A stretch of DNA of 64,000 bases from CAVUXJ01 sp963814975 (GTDB lineage Bacteria > Acidobacteriota > Vicinamibacteria > Vicinamibacterales > CAVVIG01). A model generated the notes under the pieces. The model saw only the letters and a program-made list of their open reading frames with translations. It did not search any database and was not told where the DNA came from. The stretch covers positions 1-64,000 of the forward strand of contig CAWFFB010000012.1 in the NCBI GenBank assembly GCA_963814975.1, read 5' to 3'. The position numbers were made by a program, and so were the translations under genes. Below, piece after piece: positions 28,600 through 39,347 of this stretch. Each line of letters starts with the position of its first letter. Positions within the stretch are counted from its first letter, which is position 1.

Positions 28600-29094
28600 A
28601 TGACAGGTTCAATACCGCGCGGGCTGCTGGCGGGTGTTTTCCTCTTGATGCTCAGCGGCTGGGCTTCGGCCGCGCCTCCACGCCATCCGCCCCTCTGGTG
28701 GAGGTCAGAAGAGATCGTGAAGGAATTGGGCCTGACGGCCGAGCAGTCGGTTCGCATCGGCAAGATTTTTCAGGACATGCGGCCAGAGTTGCGCCAGGAG
28801 TACGACGAGCTCGATCGCCTGGAAGCCAAGCTGTCGCGGTTCATCGAAAGCGACACGCTCGACGAAGCCGGGCTCGCGCGGCAGATCGATCGCGTCGAGA
28901 CGGCGCGCGCCAACGCCAACAAGACACGGTCGCTGATGCTCTGGCGCATGCGGCAGGTTCTGACGGCCGATCAACGGGTCCGGCTGAAGGCGCTGCAGTT
29001 GAAGCTCGAGCGCCGGCAGGTGCCCGATCAGTCCCGGCAAAGTCCCGGCGGCAACAAACCGGAAACCGAAGCACACAAACGGCCGAACTTCTAG
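28600..29094 (+). CDS. Spy/CpxP-like periplasmic protein
   Basis: 164 residues from the ATG at 28600 (preceded by AGAGGT). N-terminal signal peptide (GLLAGVFLLMLSGWASA, cleavage near residue 27), then an all-helical domain of about 110 residues (LGLTAEQSVRIGKIFQDMRP, followed by coiled-coil-like EYDELDRLEAKLSRFIE and LTADQRVRLKALQLKL). It matches the heavy-metal-sensor/Spy superfamily in arrangement, including the LTAEQ/LTADQ motifs. These bind unfolded proteins or metal in the periplasm. It is the first gene of the efflux block, 28 bases before tolC. Confidence 0.8.
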   Translation: MTGSIPRGLLAGVFLLMLSGWASAAPPRHPPLWWRSEEIVKELGLTAEQSVRIGKIFQDMRPELRQEYDELDRLEAKLSRFIESDTLDEAGLARQIDRVETARANANKTRSLMLWRMRQVLTADQRVRLKALQLKLERRQVPDQSRQSPGGNKPETEAHKRPNF

Positions 29095-29122
29095 GCCGGC
29101 ATCATCGAGGTAGAGGATCGCT

Positions 29123-30910
29123 ATGAAGCGCAGCCAGTGGGTAACCGTCTCTGTCGTCGTTCTGATAACGAGCGTGATCGCGAGCGCGTCGGCGCGCGCA
29201 CAGGCCTCGGACGAGCGCATTCGCGAGCTGATGAAACAGGCGTCGCAGCTCGCGACGCAGGTGACGACGCCGCCTGTCGCGCGCGTCCCCGGCGAGGGGC
29301 CGACCCTCGCGCTCACCCTCGACGACGCCGTGAAGCTTGCGCTCGAGCGCAACCTCGACATCGTCGTCCAGCGGCTGATCCCGCAGCTGCAAGACATCGC
29401 CATGGCCAGCGCGCAGGCCTTCTACAATCCATTGGTGACCTCCACCTTCGCCCGTGCGGCCGCTACCGGCACCCCCAGCAATCAGCTGCAGCTCTCGAGT
29501 GGGGGCAGAGGGGTCACGCAGAACCAGCTCGCCGTCAATGGTGGTATCGTGCAGAACTTCCGGTGGGGCGGCGCGACGCTCTCAGCCACGCTCAATAACG
29601 GGAGGTTCCAGAGCGACAGCAACAACGCCCTGTTCAATCCCCAGTTCAACTCGAACTGGACCGCCGTCTTCAGCCAGCCGTTAATGCGTGGCTTCCGGAT
29701 CGACGCCCAGCGAACACAGCTCCAGATCACGGCGGTCAATCGCGACATCTCGGAGGTGCAGGTTCGCGCGGCCGTCACAAACACCGTGTCGAACGTGCGG
29801 AATGCGTACTGGGATTACGTCTACACCACGCAGGCGCTTGACGTGGCCCGACAATCGCTCGATCTCGCCAACAAGCTTGTTGAGGACAACCAGACGCGCG
29901 TCGAGATCGGCACGATGGCCCCGATCGACGTGGTCCAGGCACAGGCCGAGCAGGCGACGCGACGGCAGGCCCTCGTCAACGCCGAAAACAACCGACGGAC
30001 CGCGGAACTGTTTCTCAAGCGTCTGATCGTGTCCGGCACCGAGGATCCGACGTGGACGGCCACGCTCGACGCCGTCGAGCGGCCGGAATTCCGTCCCGAG
30101 CCGGTCGATCTCGAAGGGGCCATTCGCCGCGCTTTGAGCGAGCGGACCGACATTGCCATCGCGAAAAAGACGGTCGAAAACAACACCACCACGCTTCGAT
30201 ATCTCCGAGACCAGACGCTGCCCGACGTCGAGGCGCAGGTGACCTATGGCCTTTCGGGCATTGGTGGCATGCAGCAAATCCGCTCGAACTCTGGTGTTCT
30301 GGGCAGCCAGATTACCACGGTGGTTCCCGGCGGCGCCGCCGATGCCTTCCGCAGTCTGTTCGACAGGAACTATCCGCGCTGGACACTGGCGCTCAACATG
30401 TCATACCCGCTCGGCACGAGCACGCAGGAAGCGGCGGTCGCGCGCGCGCGTGTGCAACTGAACCAGGTCGGGGCGGAAATCAAACAGATCGAGCTGCAGG
30501 TCGCCACTGAAATGACCAATGCCGGGATTCAGCTGCGGAATACCGCCGAAGCGGTGGAGGCGGCGCAGGTGGCCCAGGATCTCTCACAGCGCCGGCTCGA
30601 GGCCGAGCAGAGCAAGTTCGAGGTCGGCATGTCGACGAACTACTTCGTCGTGCAGGCGCAGCGGGATCTGAACGAGGCACGCAACAGCGAGTTGCGCGCG
30701 GTCCTGAACTACCGGAAGGCGCTCGTGGAGTTCGAGCGCCTGCAGCAGACCACGCTCCAGAGCTCCAACATTACTGTGCTGCAGGGTGGCGGCGGTGGCG
30801 GCGGTGATGGCACTGCCACGCAGGGTGGCAATGGCGGCGGCGCCAACGTGGCGCTACAGAATTTCGGCGGTGGTGGGGGTGGCGGGGGCGGTAATTTGAT
30901 CGGCCGTTGA
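29123..30910 (+). CDS. TolC-type outer-membrane efflux protein
   Basis: 595 residues. Signal peptide about 1-27 (ending SARAQA), two outer membrane efflux repeats: ALTLDDAVKLALERNLDI at the start of the first, LEGAIRRALSERTDIAIA at the start of the second, each followed by long coiled-coil helices. The C-terminus ends in unusual glycine runs (eight and nine glycines separated by TATQGGNGGGAN). TolC forms the trimeric outer-membrane channel. It is the only such gene in the block, so it probably serves both the RND pump and the MacAB-like system downstream. The adaptor gene begins 47 bases after its stop. Confidence 0.94.
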   Translation: MKRSQWVTVSVVVLITSVIASASARAQASDERIRELMKQASQLATQVTTPPVARVPGEGPTLALTLDDAVKLALERNLDIVVQRLIPQLQDIAMASAQAFYNPLVTSTFARAAATGTPSNQLQLSSGGRGVTQNQLAVNGGIVQNFRWGGATLSATLNNGRFQSDSNNALFNPQFNSNWTAVFSQPLMRGFRIDAQRTQLQITAVNRDISEVQVRAAVTNTVSNVRNAYWDYVYTTQALDVARQSLDLANKLVEDNQTRVEIGTMAPIDVVQAQAEQATRRQALVNAENNRRTAELFLKRLIVSGTEDPTWTATLDAVERPEFRPEPVDLEGAIRRALSERTDIAIAKKTVENNTTTLRYLRDQTLPDVEAQVTYGLSGIGGMQQIRSNSGVLGSQITTVVPGGAADAFRSLFDRNYPRWTLALNMSYPLGTSTQEAAVARARVQLNQVGAEIKQIELQVATEMTNAGIQLRNTAEAVEAAQVAQDLSQRRLEAEQSKFEVGMSTNYFVVQAQRDLNEARNSELRAVLNYRKALVEFERLQQTTLQSSNITVLQGGGGGGGDGTATQGGNGGGANVALQNFGGGGGGGGGNLIGR

Positions 30911-30957
30911 GCGCTCCGCGTTCATCCCTCGCGCTTGAGGCGGCGGAAAAGGTCATC

Positions 30958-32325
30958 ATGAGGCGATCGATCATTATTATTGTCATCATCGCGGCGATGG
31001 CCGCCGGGGCGTACTCCCTGTTGCGCGGCGGCGGCGCATCCGAAGCAGCGCAGAGCGACGCGCGCCCGGGGGGCGGCCGCGGAGGCGGCCAGGGCGGCGG
31101 CGGGTTCGGGCGCCAGGGCGGCGTGCGGCCGCCGATGACGGTCGAGCTGGCGTCCGTCACGCGCGCCGACATGTCTCAGGAAATCATGGTCGTCGGCAAC
31201 CTGATCGGTTTGGCCACCGTCGAGACGACGCCGAAGGTGAACGGCCGCCTCGAAACCGTATCGGTCCGTCTCGGCGATCGCGTCACGCGCGGCCAGCGAC
31301 TTGCCAAGATTGAAGACAGCGAACTGCTCGAACAGATCAAACAGGCCGAGGCGTCCTTTGCCGTCGCGGCAGCGACCATCCGTCAGCGCGAGGCCGACCT
31401 GGGGGCGGCGCGCACGAACCTCGATCGATCCCGCAACCTCTACGAGCGCCAGTTGCTCCCGAGGCAGACCTTCGACGACGCCGAGGCGCGGCATCAGGCG
31501 GCGCAGGCACAAGTCGATCTCGCGCAGGCGCAGCACCAGCAGTCGAAGGCCCGCATCGACGAACTGAGGATCGACCTGTCGAACACCGTCATCACCTCGC
31601 CGGTCAATGGCTTCATCGGCAAGCGGACGCTCGACCAGGGCGCATGGGTCACGCCCAACTCCGTGTTTCTCTCGGTCGTCGACATCTCCAGCGTGCGTAT
31701 CGTCGCGAACGTTGTCGAAAGGGACCTGCGGCGCATTCCGATGGGCCTCCAGGCCCGAGTCGAAGTGGATGCGTTCCCTGGCGAGAAGTTCACCGGACGC
31801 GTGGCCAATATCGCGCCCGTCCTCGATCCGGCCACGCGGACGGCGCAGGTCGAGGTCGAAATCCCGAACTCGGATTTCCGCCTGAAGCCCGGCATGTATG
31901 CGCGCGTCAACTTCACGGTCGGACGGCGCGACCATGCGCTGGTCGTGCCCGTCAACGCCATCGTCGACTATCAAGGCAAGAAGGGCGTGTTCCAGCCTCA
32001 CAAGGGCGAGCAGGGCGACGTGGTGACGTTCAAGTCCGTTGTGGCGGGCCTGTCAGATGAGGTCAACGCGGAAGTGGTGTCCGGGTTGTCTGAGGGTGAG
32101 CGGATCATCACCACCGGTGCCGCGGCGCTGCGCGAAGGCGACCGCGTCGTGCTGGTGAACCAGCAGGATGGGGCTGACGGCCCCACGGGCGGGAGCCGCC
32201 GTGGTGGAGCGGCCGGCTCCGGCGCGTCTCCCTCAGTGTCTCCGGATCCGGGCAATCCTCGGCCGCGAGGCTCCGAGAGCGGTCGACGAGGCGGTCCGCC
32301 GACCGCCGGCGGAAGCGGATCCTGA
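30958..32325 (+). CDS. RND efflux periplasmic adaptor (HlyD/AcrA family)
   Basis: 455 residues from the ATG at 30958, which directly precedes the hydrophobic anchor (IIIIVIIAAMAAGAYSLL). A glycine-rich segment at about 36-56 (GGGRGGGQGGGGFGRQGG) separates the anchor from the folded part. Then lipoyl/biotinyl half-motifs around an alpha-hairpin (RLGDRVTRGQRLAKIEDSEL and VNGFIGKRTLDQGAWV), beta-barrel and membrane-proximal domain. It bridges the RND pump and TolC. The C-terminal tail is again Gly/Ser/Pro-rich. An alternative TTG at 30907 adds 17 residues. Confidence 0.92.
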   Translation: MRRSIIIIVIIAAMAAGAYSLLRGGGASEAAQSDARPGGGRGGGQGGGGFGRQGGVRPPMTVELASVTRADMSQEIMVVGNLIGLATVETTPKVNGRLETVSVRLGDRVTRGQRLAKIEDSELLEQIKQAEASFAVAAATIRQREADLGAARTNLDRSRNLYERQLLPRQTFDDAEARHQAAQAQVDLAQAQHQQSKARIDELRIDLSNTVITSPVNGFIGKRTLDQGAWVTPNSVFLSVVDISSVRIVANVVERDLRRIPMGLQARVEVDAFPGEKFTGRVANIAPVLDPATRTAQVEVEIPNSDFRLKPGMYARVNFTVGRRDHALVVPVNAIVDYQGKKGVFQPHKGEQGDVVTFKSVVAGLSDEVNAEVVSGLSEGERIITTGAAALREGDRVVLVNQQDGADGPTGGSRRGGAAGSGASPSVSPDPGNPRPRGSESGRRGGPPTAGGSGS

Positions 32326-32397
32326 CGATTTCGACGCAAGCAACGATGGGGTGATGGTTCTGATCCCGGCAACCGAACGCACCTTCAGGAGTTCCGT

Positions 32398-35300
32398 ATG
32401 AGCATCCCGCGGTTCGCCATCCAGCGCCCGGTCATGATGGCGATGATCAGTTGCATCGTCGTCCTGCTCGGGGGAATCTCGCTGTCTCGACTGCCCGTGG
32501 ACCTGCTGCCGGACATCTCGCGGCCCACGATCACGGTCAGAGTGACGTACCTGGGCGTCGGACCGCTCGAGATCGAGGAGCTCCTGACCCGGCCGCTCGA
32601 GCAGCAGTTGAGCGCGGTCGCCGGGCTCGAACAGATTACCTCCACCTCGGACGAAGGCATCAGCGACATCCGCATGAACTTCACGTGGGGCCACGACCTG
32701 AACGAGGCGATGGACGAGATCCGCTCGCGCATCGATCGCGTGCGCGCCCGTCTCCCCGAGGACGCCGATCCGCCGATCATCTACAAGTTCGACTCGAACG
32801 CCTTCCCGATCATGGGGATGGCCGTCGAGAGCATCGACGGCTCGCTCGACCGCGTGCAGTTGCGCGAGTTGGCCGAGAACGTGCTGTCACGGCGTGTGGA
32901 ACGCGTTCCGGGAGTGGCGGCCGTGACCGTGGCGGGCGGCGTGCGCCGGCAGGTGCGCGTCGAGCTGTCGAAGGAGAAGATCACCGCCCTCGACCTCTCG
33001 GTCGATCGCGTCGTCGAGTTGCTCAAAACCGAGAACCAGAACATTCCGCTCGGCGAAGTCTACCGGGGCGACCTTGCATATCTTCTCCGCAGCCAGGGCC
33101 AGTTCCAGAGTTTGGACCAGATCAGGAAGCTGGTCGTCATGACGCGAGCGGGTGTCCCGGTGTACCTCACGGACATTGCGGAGGTGCGGAACAGGACCGA
33201 AGACAGTCGATCGGTGCTGCGGATCAACGGACGCCCGGGGGTCCGCATGCAGGTCACGAAGCAGTCGGGCACGAACACGGTGCTGATTGCCGAAGGCGTG
33301 CGCCGGGAGGTCGAACGCATCAACCGCGAAGTGCCCGGCATCAAGCTCACGATGTTCTTCGACAACGCGAGATTCATCGAGCGATCCATCCACGCCGTGC
33401 AAGAGCACGTCATGATCGGATCAGTGCTGGTGGTGTTGATCATCTTCCTCTTCCTGCGGAACTTCCGATCCACGCTGATTGTCGCCACCTCGATTCCGAT
33501 CTCGGTCGTCGGGACGTTCGCGCTCCTGTACTTCTCGGGGCTGACGCTCAACACCATGACATTCGGGGGCCTCGCGCTCGGCGTCGGCATGATCGTCGAC
33601 GCCGCGATTGTCGTGCTGGAGAACTCGTTCCGCCACATGGAGGAACACGGGAAAGATCGGCTGACCGCGGCGATCGAGGGCAGCGAGGAGGTCTGGTCGG
33701 CGATTCTGGCGTCGATCCTCACGCACGTCGCCGTGTTCGTCCCGCTGCTCTTCCTGACGGGCGTCTCGAGCGTCATGTTCCGGCAGCTTTCAGTCGTCGT
33801 CGTCTTCTCGCTGCTGATGTCGCTGTTCGTGGCGGTGACGCTCGTCCCCGTGCTCTGCTCGAAGCTGCTCGTGCTGCCGCCGCCCCGCGACCAGCGCAAG
33901 GGTCTCGGCGGGCGCCTGTACACGATGAGCGAGCGGATGCTCGACGGGATGGACGAGGGATACCGGCGGCTCCTCCACAAGGCGCTCCGGCACAGGCCGA
34001 CCGTCGTGGCGATTTCCGCCGCGTCGGTCGTCGCCGCGGCGCTGATCTTCCCCACGCTGCCGAGCGAGTTCACGACCCAGGCCGACGAGGGCGAGGTTCG
34101 GGTGAACGTCGAGCTGCCGCAAGGCACCCGGATCGAGGTGACCGATGCCGTGCTGAGCCAGATCGAGGCGATGGTGAACGAGCGCGTGCCCGAAGCGACT
34201 GCGGTCATCGTTCAGGCTGGCAACGTGGGCTTTGGGGGGGGCGGTGGCGGGGGCGCTCAATCGATGAGCCGCGGGCAGTTCCAGATTCTGCTCACGCCGA
34301 AGGACGAACGCACGCGAACGAGCGAGCAGATCGCCATCGACTTGCGCCGGCAGCTGTCGGGCGTCCCCGGCACGATCATCCGCGCGAATGCCTCTGGAGG
34401 CAACCAGCAGCTGAATCGCCTGTTGTCCGGCGGGGGTGGAGGCGGAGGCGGCGCCGGGAGGCTCCAGCTCGAGATTCGCGGTGAGGATATCGACGAGTCG
34501 ACACGGGTGGCGCGCGCGGCGAAAGAGCTTCTGGACAGCGTGCCCGGCATCGCCGACGCGCGTCTCGCGCGTGACGATGCCCGCCCGGAGTTCGCCGTCC
34601 GCATCGATCGCGCCAAGGCCGCGCTGTTCGGCCTCACTGGCACGAGTGTGGCCAATACGATTGCCACGAACGTCGCCGGCACGCAGGCCGCGATGTTCCG
34701 CGAAGGGGGAAACGAGTACCCCATCGTCGTACGGCTGCGGGAGGACGAGCGCCAGGGAGTAACCGACGTCGAAGATGTGCTCGTGAGCACGGCGCAGGGT
34801 CAGGTGCTGCCGGCGAAGAACCTGATGAACGTCGAAAGCGCGGTGGGTCCGGTTTCGGTCGAGCGGAAGAACCAGCAGCGGATCGCGTACGTCGATGCCG
34901 AACCGGAGACGACGCTCAGCGAGGCAGTGGAGGCCATCGAGGAGCGCCTGCCGGCGCTTCGCGGCACAATGGGGCAGGACTTCAGCATCGGTTTCGGGGC
35001 CGAGGTGGAACAGCAGGCACAGGCGTTCGCGCAGCTGCGGATGGTTCTCATCCTGGCGCTGATCCTCGTCTACGCCGTGATGGCCTCTCAGTACGAGTCG
35101 CTGCGCGATCCGTTCATCATCATGTTCTCGGTGCCGACGGCCGCGATCGGCGTCGTGCTGTCGTTGAAGCTGACGGGCACCTCGTTCAACATGCAGGCCT
35201 ACATCGGGATCATCATGCTGGCCGGCATCGTCGTCAGCAACGGCATCCTGCTCGTCGACTACACGAACGTGCTGCGCCGGCGCGACGGCCTGCCGCTCCG

Positions 35301-35556
35301 GGAAGCCGTCGAGCTGGCCGGCCGAACTCGGCTGCGGCCGATTCTGATGACGTCGATTGCCACGGCGCTCGGTCTCGTGCCCATGTCGCTCGGCATCGGC
35401 GAGGGCAGCGAGATGCAGGTTCCGCTGGCGCGCGTCGTGATCGGCGGGCTGACGACGTCCCTGCTCATCACGCTGGTATTGGTGCCCACGGTTTACACGA
35501 TTTTCGAAGAAGGTATCTCCGGGCTCTGGCGGCGGTCCAAACCATCAGAGGCATAG
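32398..35556 (+). CDS. RND multidrug-type efflux permease (AcrB/HAE family)
   Basis: 1052 residues, full length, 12 transmembrane helices with two large periplasmic loops, the standard AcrB organisation. In TM4 the segment GMIVDAAIVVLENS keeps only one Asp of the AcrB Asp-Asp pair, and the TM10 segment GIVVSNGILLVDYT has Ser where AcrB has the proton-relay Lys. This is closer to the SwrC/YerP-like subgroup than to AcrB. Two pure glycine tracts (about residues 612-619 and 678-687: GFGGGGGGGA and SGGGGGGGGAG) lie in the second periplasmic loop, which is unusual. Substrate unknown. Confidence 0.94.
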   Translation: MSIPRFAIQRPVMMAMISCIVVLLGGISLSRLPVDLLPDISRPTITVRVTYLGVGPLEIEELLTRPLEQQLSAVAGLEQITSTSDEGISDIRMNFTWGHDLNEAMDEIRSRIDRVRARLPEDADPPIIYKFDSNAFPIMGMAVESIDGSLDRVQLRELAENVLSRRVERVPGVAAVTVAGGVRRQVRVELSKEKITALDLSVDRVVELLKTENQNIPLGEVYRGDLAYLLRSQGQFQSLDQIRKLVVMTRAGVPVYLTDIAEVRNRTEDSRSVLRINGRPGVRMQVTKQSGTNTVLIAEGVRREVERINREVPGIKLTMFFDNARFIERSIHAVQEHVMIGSVLVVLIIFLFLRNFRSTLIVATSIPISVVGTFALLYFSGLTLNTMTFGGLALGVGMIVDAAIVVLENSFRHMEEHGKDRLTAAIEGSEEVWSAILASILTHVAVFVPLLFLTGVSSVMFRQLSVVVVFSLLMSLFVAVTLVPVLCSKLLVLPPPRDQRKGLGGRLYTMSERMLDGMDEGYRRLLHKALRHRPTVVAISAASVVAAALIFPTLPSEFTTQADEGEVRVNVELPQGTRIEVTDAVLSQIEAMVNERVPEATAVIVQAGNVGFGGGGGGGAQSMSRGQFQILLTPKDERTRTSEQIAIDLRRQLSGVPGTIIRANASGGNQQLNRLLSGGGGGGGGAGRLQLEIRGEDIDESTRVARAAKELLDSVPGIADARLARDDARPEFAVRIDRAKAALFGLTGTSVANTIATNVAGTQAAMFREGGNEYPIVVRLREDERQGVTDVEDVLVSTAQGQVLPAKNLMNVESAVGPVSVERKNQQRIAYVDAEPETTLSEAVEAIEERLPALRGTMGQDFSIGFGAEVEQQAQAFAQLRMVLILALILVYAVMASQYESLRDPFIIMFSVPTAAIGVVLSLKLTGTSFNMQAYIGIIMLAGIVVSNGILLVDYTNVLRRRDGLPLREAVELAGRTRLRPILMTSIATALGLVPMSLGIGEGSEMQVPLARVVIGGLTTSLLITLVLVPTVYTIFEEGISGLWRRSKPSEA

Positions 35557-35577
35557 GCGCCGTCCGAACCAGCCCAC

Positions 35578-37258
35578 ATGAAGAAAGCCGTCGTCGTCCT
35601 CCTCGTTCTCGTGGCTGATCGGCGGAAGCGGTTACGCGTACTATCGACACAGCAAGGCTGCGCCCGCCCCGACCGTGACCGCGGCGCCGATCATTCGCGG
35701 CGATATTGTGGACAGGGTCGGAGCCACCGGCACGCTTCAGGCGGTCACAACGGTCCAGGTCGGCACGCAGGTTTCCGGCACCATCCAGAATCTGTACGCG
35801 GATTTCAACTCGATCGTCAGGAAGGGCCAGGTCCTGGCGCGGCTGGACCCCTCGCTTTTTCAAACCCAAATCGAACAGGCGCGCGCCAACCTCATCAGGT
35901 CCCAGGCCGACCTCGACCGCCTGAGAGTGGCGCTCGACGACGCACGAACCAAGCTGGCGCGAGCCAAGGAGCTGTCCGACCGCCAGCTGATTCCACGAAG
36001 CGAGCTGGAAGCCGCCGACATAAACGTGCGGTCGGCGGACGCCCAGATCCGCTCGGCGGACGCTCAGGTCACCCAGGCACAGGCGTCGTTGAACCAGAAC
36101 CAGGTCAACCTGGCACACACCGTCATCGAGGCGCCGATCGACGGGCTCGTCATCTCGCGTAATGTCGACGTGGGCCAGACCGTGGCCGCAAGCATGCAGG
36201 CCCCGACGTTGTTCGTGCTCGCCGCCGACCTGACCAAGATGCAAGTCGTCGCGAACCTCGACGAGTCGGATGTCGGACGGATCCGCCCTGGTCAGCACGT
36301 GTCGTTCCGCGTGGATGCCTATCCGGCCGACGAATTCACCGGCTCGGTGGCACAGGTCAGGCTGCAGCCGATCGTGCAGCAGAACGTCGTGACCTACGCA
36401 ACCGTGATTGACGTGCCGAACGTCGAACTGAAGCTGAAGCCGGGAATGACCGCCAACGTCAACATCGAGATCGCACGTAGGCAAAACGTCCTGCGCGTAC
36501 CGAACGCCGCGTTGCGTTTCCGGCCGACGAGCGAGATCTTCGCGGCCTTGGGCCAGACCTCACCTGACGCCGAACGCAGTTCCGGCCGCCACGCCGCGCG
36601 CACAAGCGTCGGCGCGGCTGCGACCGCGGGAACGGAATCGCCCGCCGTTCAACCGCGGGCCGGTTCGCCAATCCGCGGCGGGTCACCGCAAGGGAACGGA
36701 CGCAGCGCTTCGGGCGACCAAAGCGGCTCTGGAGGTGAACGCGGCGGCGGGTCAGATGTCTCCGATGCCGAGCGCGTCCGCAGGACGAGGGACCGTCTGC
36801 GGAGTCTGCCGCCGGAGCAACGCGAGGCGATGCTGGAGCGGCTGCGGGCGCGCGGCGTCGACCCTGCGTCCCTCGATGGCCAGGGGCCACATGTCGAAGC
36901 GTCACCGTCCAGAGGTAAGCCTCAGGGTGCCACGGCTCCGTCCGCCAGCGGACGCAATTCGCACGCGACGACAATCGACGCGCTGTTCGGACCCCTTCCG
37001 CCCTCCGAATCTCAAGGCCGGGTGTGGCGATATGTTGCCAACCAGCTCAACCCGGTTCGCGTGACCCTCGGCATCACGGATGGCCAGGCGACGGAGTTGA
37101 TCGAAGGCGACATCCAGGAGGGCGCCGACGTCGTCACCAACGTAGTGGTTGGCGCGCAAACCACGCGGCCCGCCCCCGCCGGAAGTATTCCCACCTTCCT
37201 CGGCGGCCGGCCGCCAGGCGCCGGCGGCGGCAACCGTGGCGGAGGCCGCGGATTCTAG
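35578..37258 (+). CDS. MacA-like periplasmic adaptor (one frameshift)
   Basis: 559 residues after removing one extra G near 35613, which joins the N-terminal anchor (KKAVVVLLVLV) to LIGGSGYAYYRHSKAA. Then lipoyl, alpha-hairpin (about 90-165, with LFQTQIEQARANLIRSQADLDR) and beta-barrel domains, and the MacA-type PNVELKLKPGMTANVNI segment. From about residue 295 there is a low-complexity Ala/Pro/Ser/Gly-rich insert of about 130 residues that is absent from E. coli MacA, and the tail is GGGNRGGGRGF. With the following permease and ATPase genes it would form a MacAB-TolC type tripartite pump. Confidence 0.85.
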
Positions 37259-37273
37259 CAACGGTCGCCACCC

Positions 37274-38491
37274 ATGTCACCTGTCATGACGTTTCGCATC
37301 GCGTTCAAAGCGCTCAGCCGCAACAAGATGCGGACGGGCCTCACGATGCTCGGCATGATCATCGGGGTGGCGGCCGTCATCACGCTGGTGGCGATGGGCA
37401 ACGGTGCGCAGGCGGTGATCGAGGCGCAGATCAAAGGCGCCGGCACCAACATGATCACCGTGAATGCCGGTAACTACACGCTGGGCGGGGCGCGCGGCGG
37501 CTCAGGATCCGCGACGTCGCTGACGGTTGACGATGCCGAAGCGATCCGGCGGGATGTCCCTGGCGTGCAATATCTCGCCGCCGGCGTGTCCACCCGGACC
37601 CAGGTCGTGGCCGGGAACCAGAACTGGTACACGCGCGTTCAGGGGACCGATGTCGACCTCCCGCTCATTCGCGCGTGGCCGACGCGCCTGGGCACGTTTT
37701 TCAGCCCGCAGGACGTCGCCGGCGCGACGAAGGTGGCGGTGCTGGGATCGACGGTCAACGAAATGCTGTTCGGCAAGGATTCGGATTCGGTCGGTCAAGT
37801 GATCCGGATCCGCAATCAGCCGTTCAAGGTGATCGGCCTCATGGCGTCCAAGGGCCAGGGGATGGGCGAAGACATGGACGACCAGATCCTGGTGCCCTAT
37901 ACCACCGTGCAGAAGAAGCTGCTGGGTATTCAGTACATCCAGAACACCACGATCTCGGCCGCCTCGGCCGGCGAGACGAGCCGGGTCGCCGATGGGATTG
38001 CGATTGCGTTGCGCGCCCGTCATAAAATCGTGCCCGGCCAGGGCGACGATTTCATGATCCGGACGCTCGAAGAGATGGCTGACATCCGCACCGAGGCGAT
38101 GGGCACGATGACGACCCTGCTCGCCGGCATCGCCGGCGTCTCCCTCATCGTCGGCGGCATTGGAATCATGAACATCATGCTGGTCTCGGTTACCGAGCGC
38201 ACGCGAGAGATCGGACTCCGGATGGCGATCGGCGCCAAGGGCCGCGACGTGCTGCTTCAATTCCTCGTCGAAGCGATCGCGATCAGCCTGCTCGGCGGCG
38301 GTATCGGAATCGCGCTGGGTTTCGGGCTGGCCGAAGGCATGTCGCGGTGGATGTCGTGGCCGACACAGGTTCCAGCCAACGCGGTCGTGATGGCCTTCGG
38401 CTTCGCCGCCGCGACCGGAATCTTCTTCGGCTTCTACCCGGCGCAGAAAGCGGCACGCCTCGATCCCATCGATGCACTGCGCTACGAGTGA
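37274..38491 (+). CDS. MacB-type ABC transporter permease
   Basis: 405 residues. First membrane helix (LTMLGMIIGVAAVITLVAMGNGAQ), a MacB_PCD periplasmic domain of about 210 residues, then three C-terminal helices of an FtsX domain (VGGIGIMNIMLVSVTERTREIGLRMAIGA). In E. coli the ATPase and permease are fused; here the ATPase is a separate downstream gene. Starts 15 bases after the adaptor. Likely exports lipoproteins, peptides or macrolide-like molecules from the periplasm; which of these is unknown. Confidence 0.93.
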   Translation: MSPVMTFRIAFKALSRNKMRTGLTMLGMIIGVAAVITLVAMGNGAQAVIEAQIKGAGTNMITVNAGNYTLGGARGGSGSATSLTVDDAEAIRRDVPGVQYLAAGVSTRTQVVAGNQNWYTRVQGTDVDLPLIRAWPTRLGTFFSPQDVAGATKVAVLGSTVNEMLFGKDSDSVGQVIRIRNQPFKVIGLMASKGQGMGEDMDDQILVPYTTVQKKLLGIQYIQNTTISAASAGETSRVADGIAIALRARHKIVPGQGDDFMIRTLEEMADIRTEAMGTMTTLLAGIAGVSLIVGGIGIMNIMLVSVTERTREIGLRMAIGAKGRDVLLQFLVEAIAISLLGGGIGIALGFGLAEGMSRWMSWPTQVPANAVVMAFGFAAATGIFFGFYPAQKAARLDPIDALRYE

Positions 38492-38500
38492 ACGATGAAT

Positions 38501-38583
38501 TCTGGTTATCAGGTTATCGCGTCATCTGGTTATTGACTGGCCAATTGGCCAATCAACAAGCAGATAACCCGAAGATCAGATAG
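38501..38583. repeat. inverted octamer arrays within the efflux operon
   Basis: Eight-base phase: GGTTATCA, GGTTATCG on the left; GCAGATAA and TCAGATAG on the right. The centre is a perfect 12-base palindrome GGCCAATTGGCC (38539-38550), extended to about 24 bases with mismatches. It separates the permease from the ATPase gene. Confidence 0.8.
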
Positions 38584-38600
38584 CGGATTCACGGTCCACC

Positions 38601-39343
<743 letters not shown>

Positions 39344-39347
<4 letters not shown>

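Noticed and set aside
34225..34460. Glycine tracts in the RND pump as frame errors
   Set aside because: The reading frame is open and in register on both sides for the full 1052 residues, so the tracts are coding.
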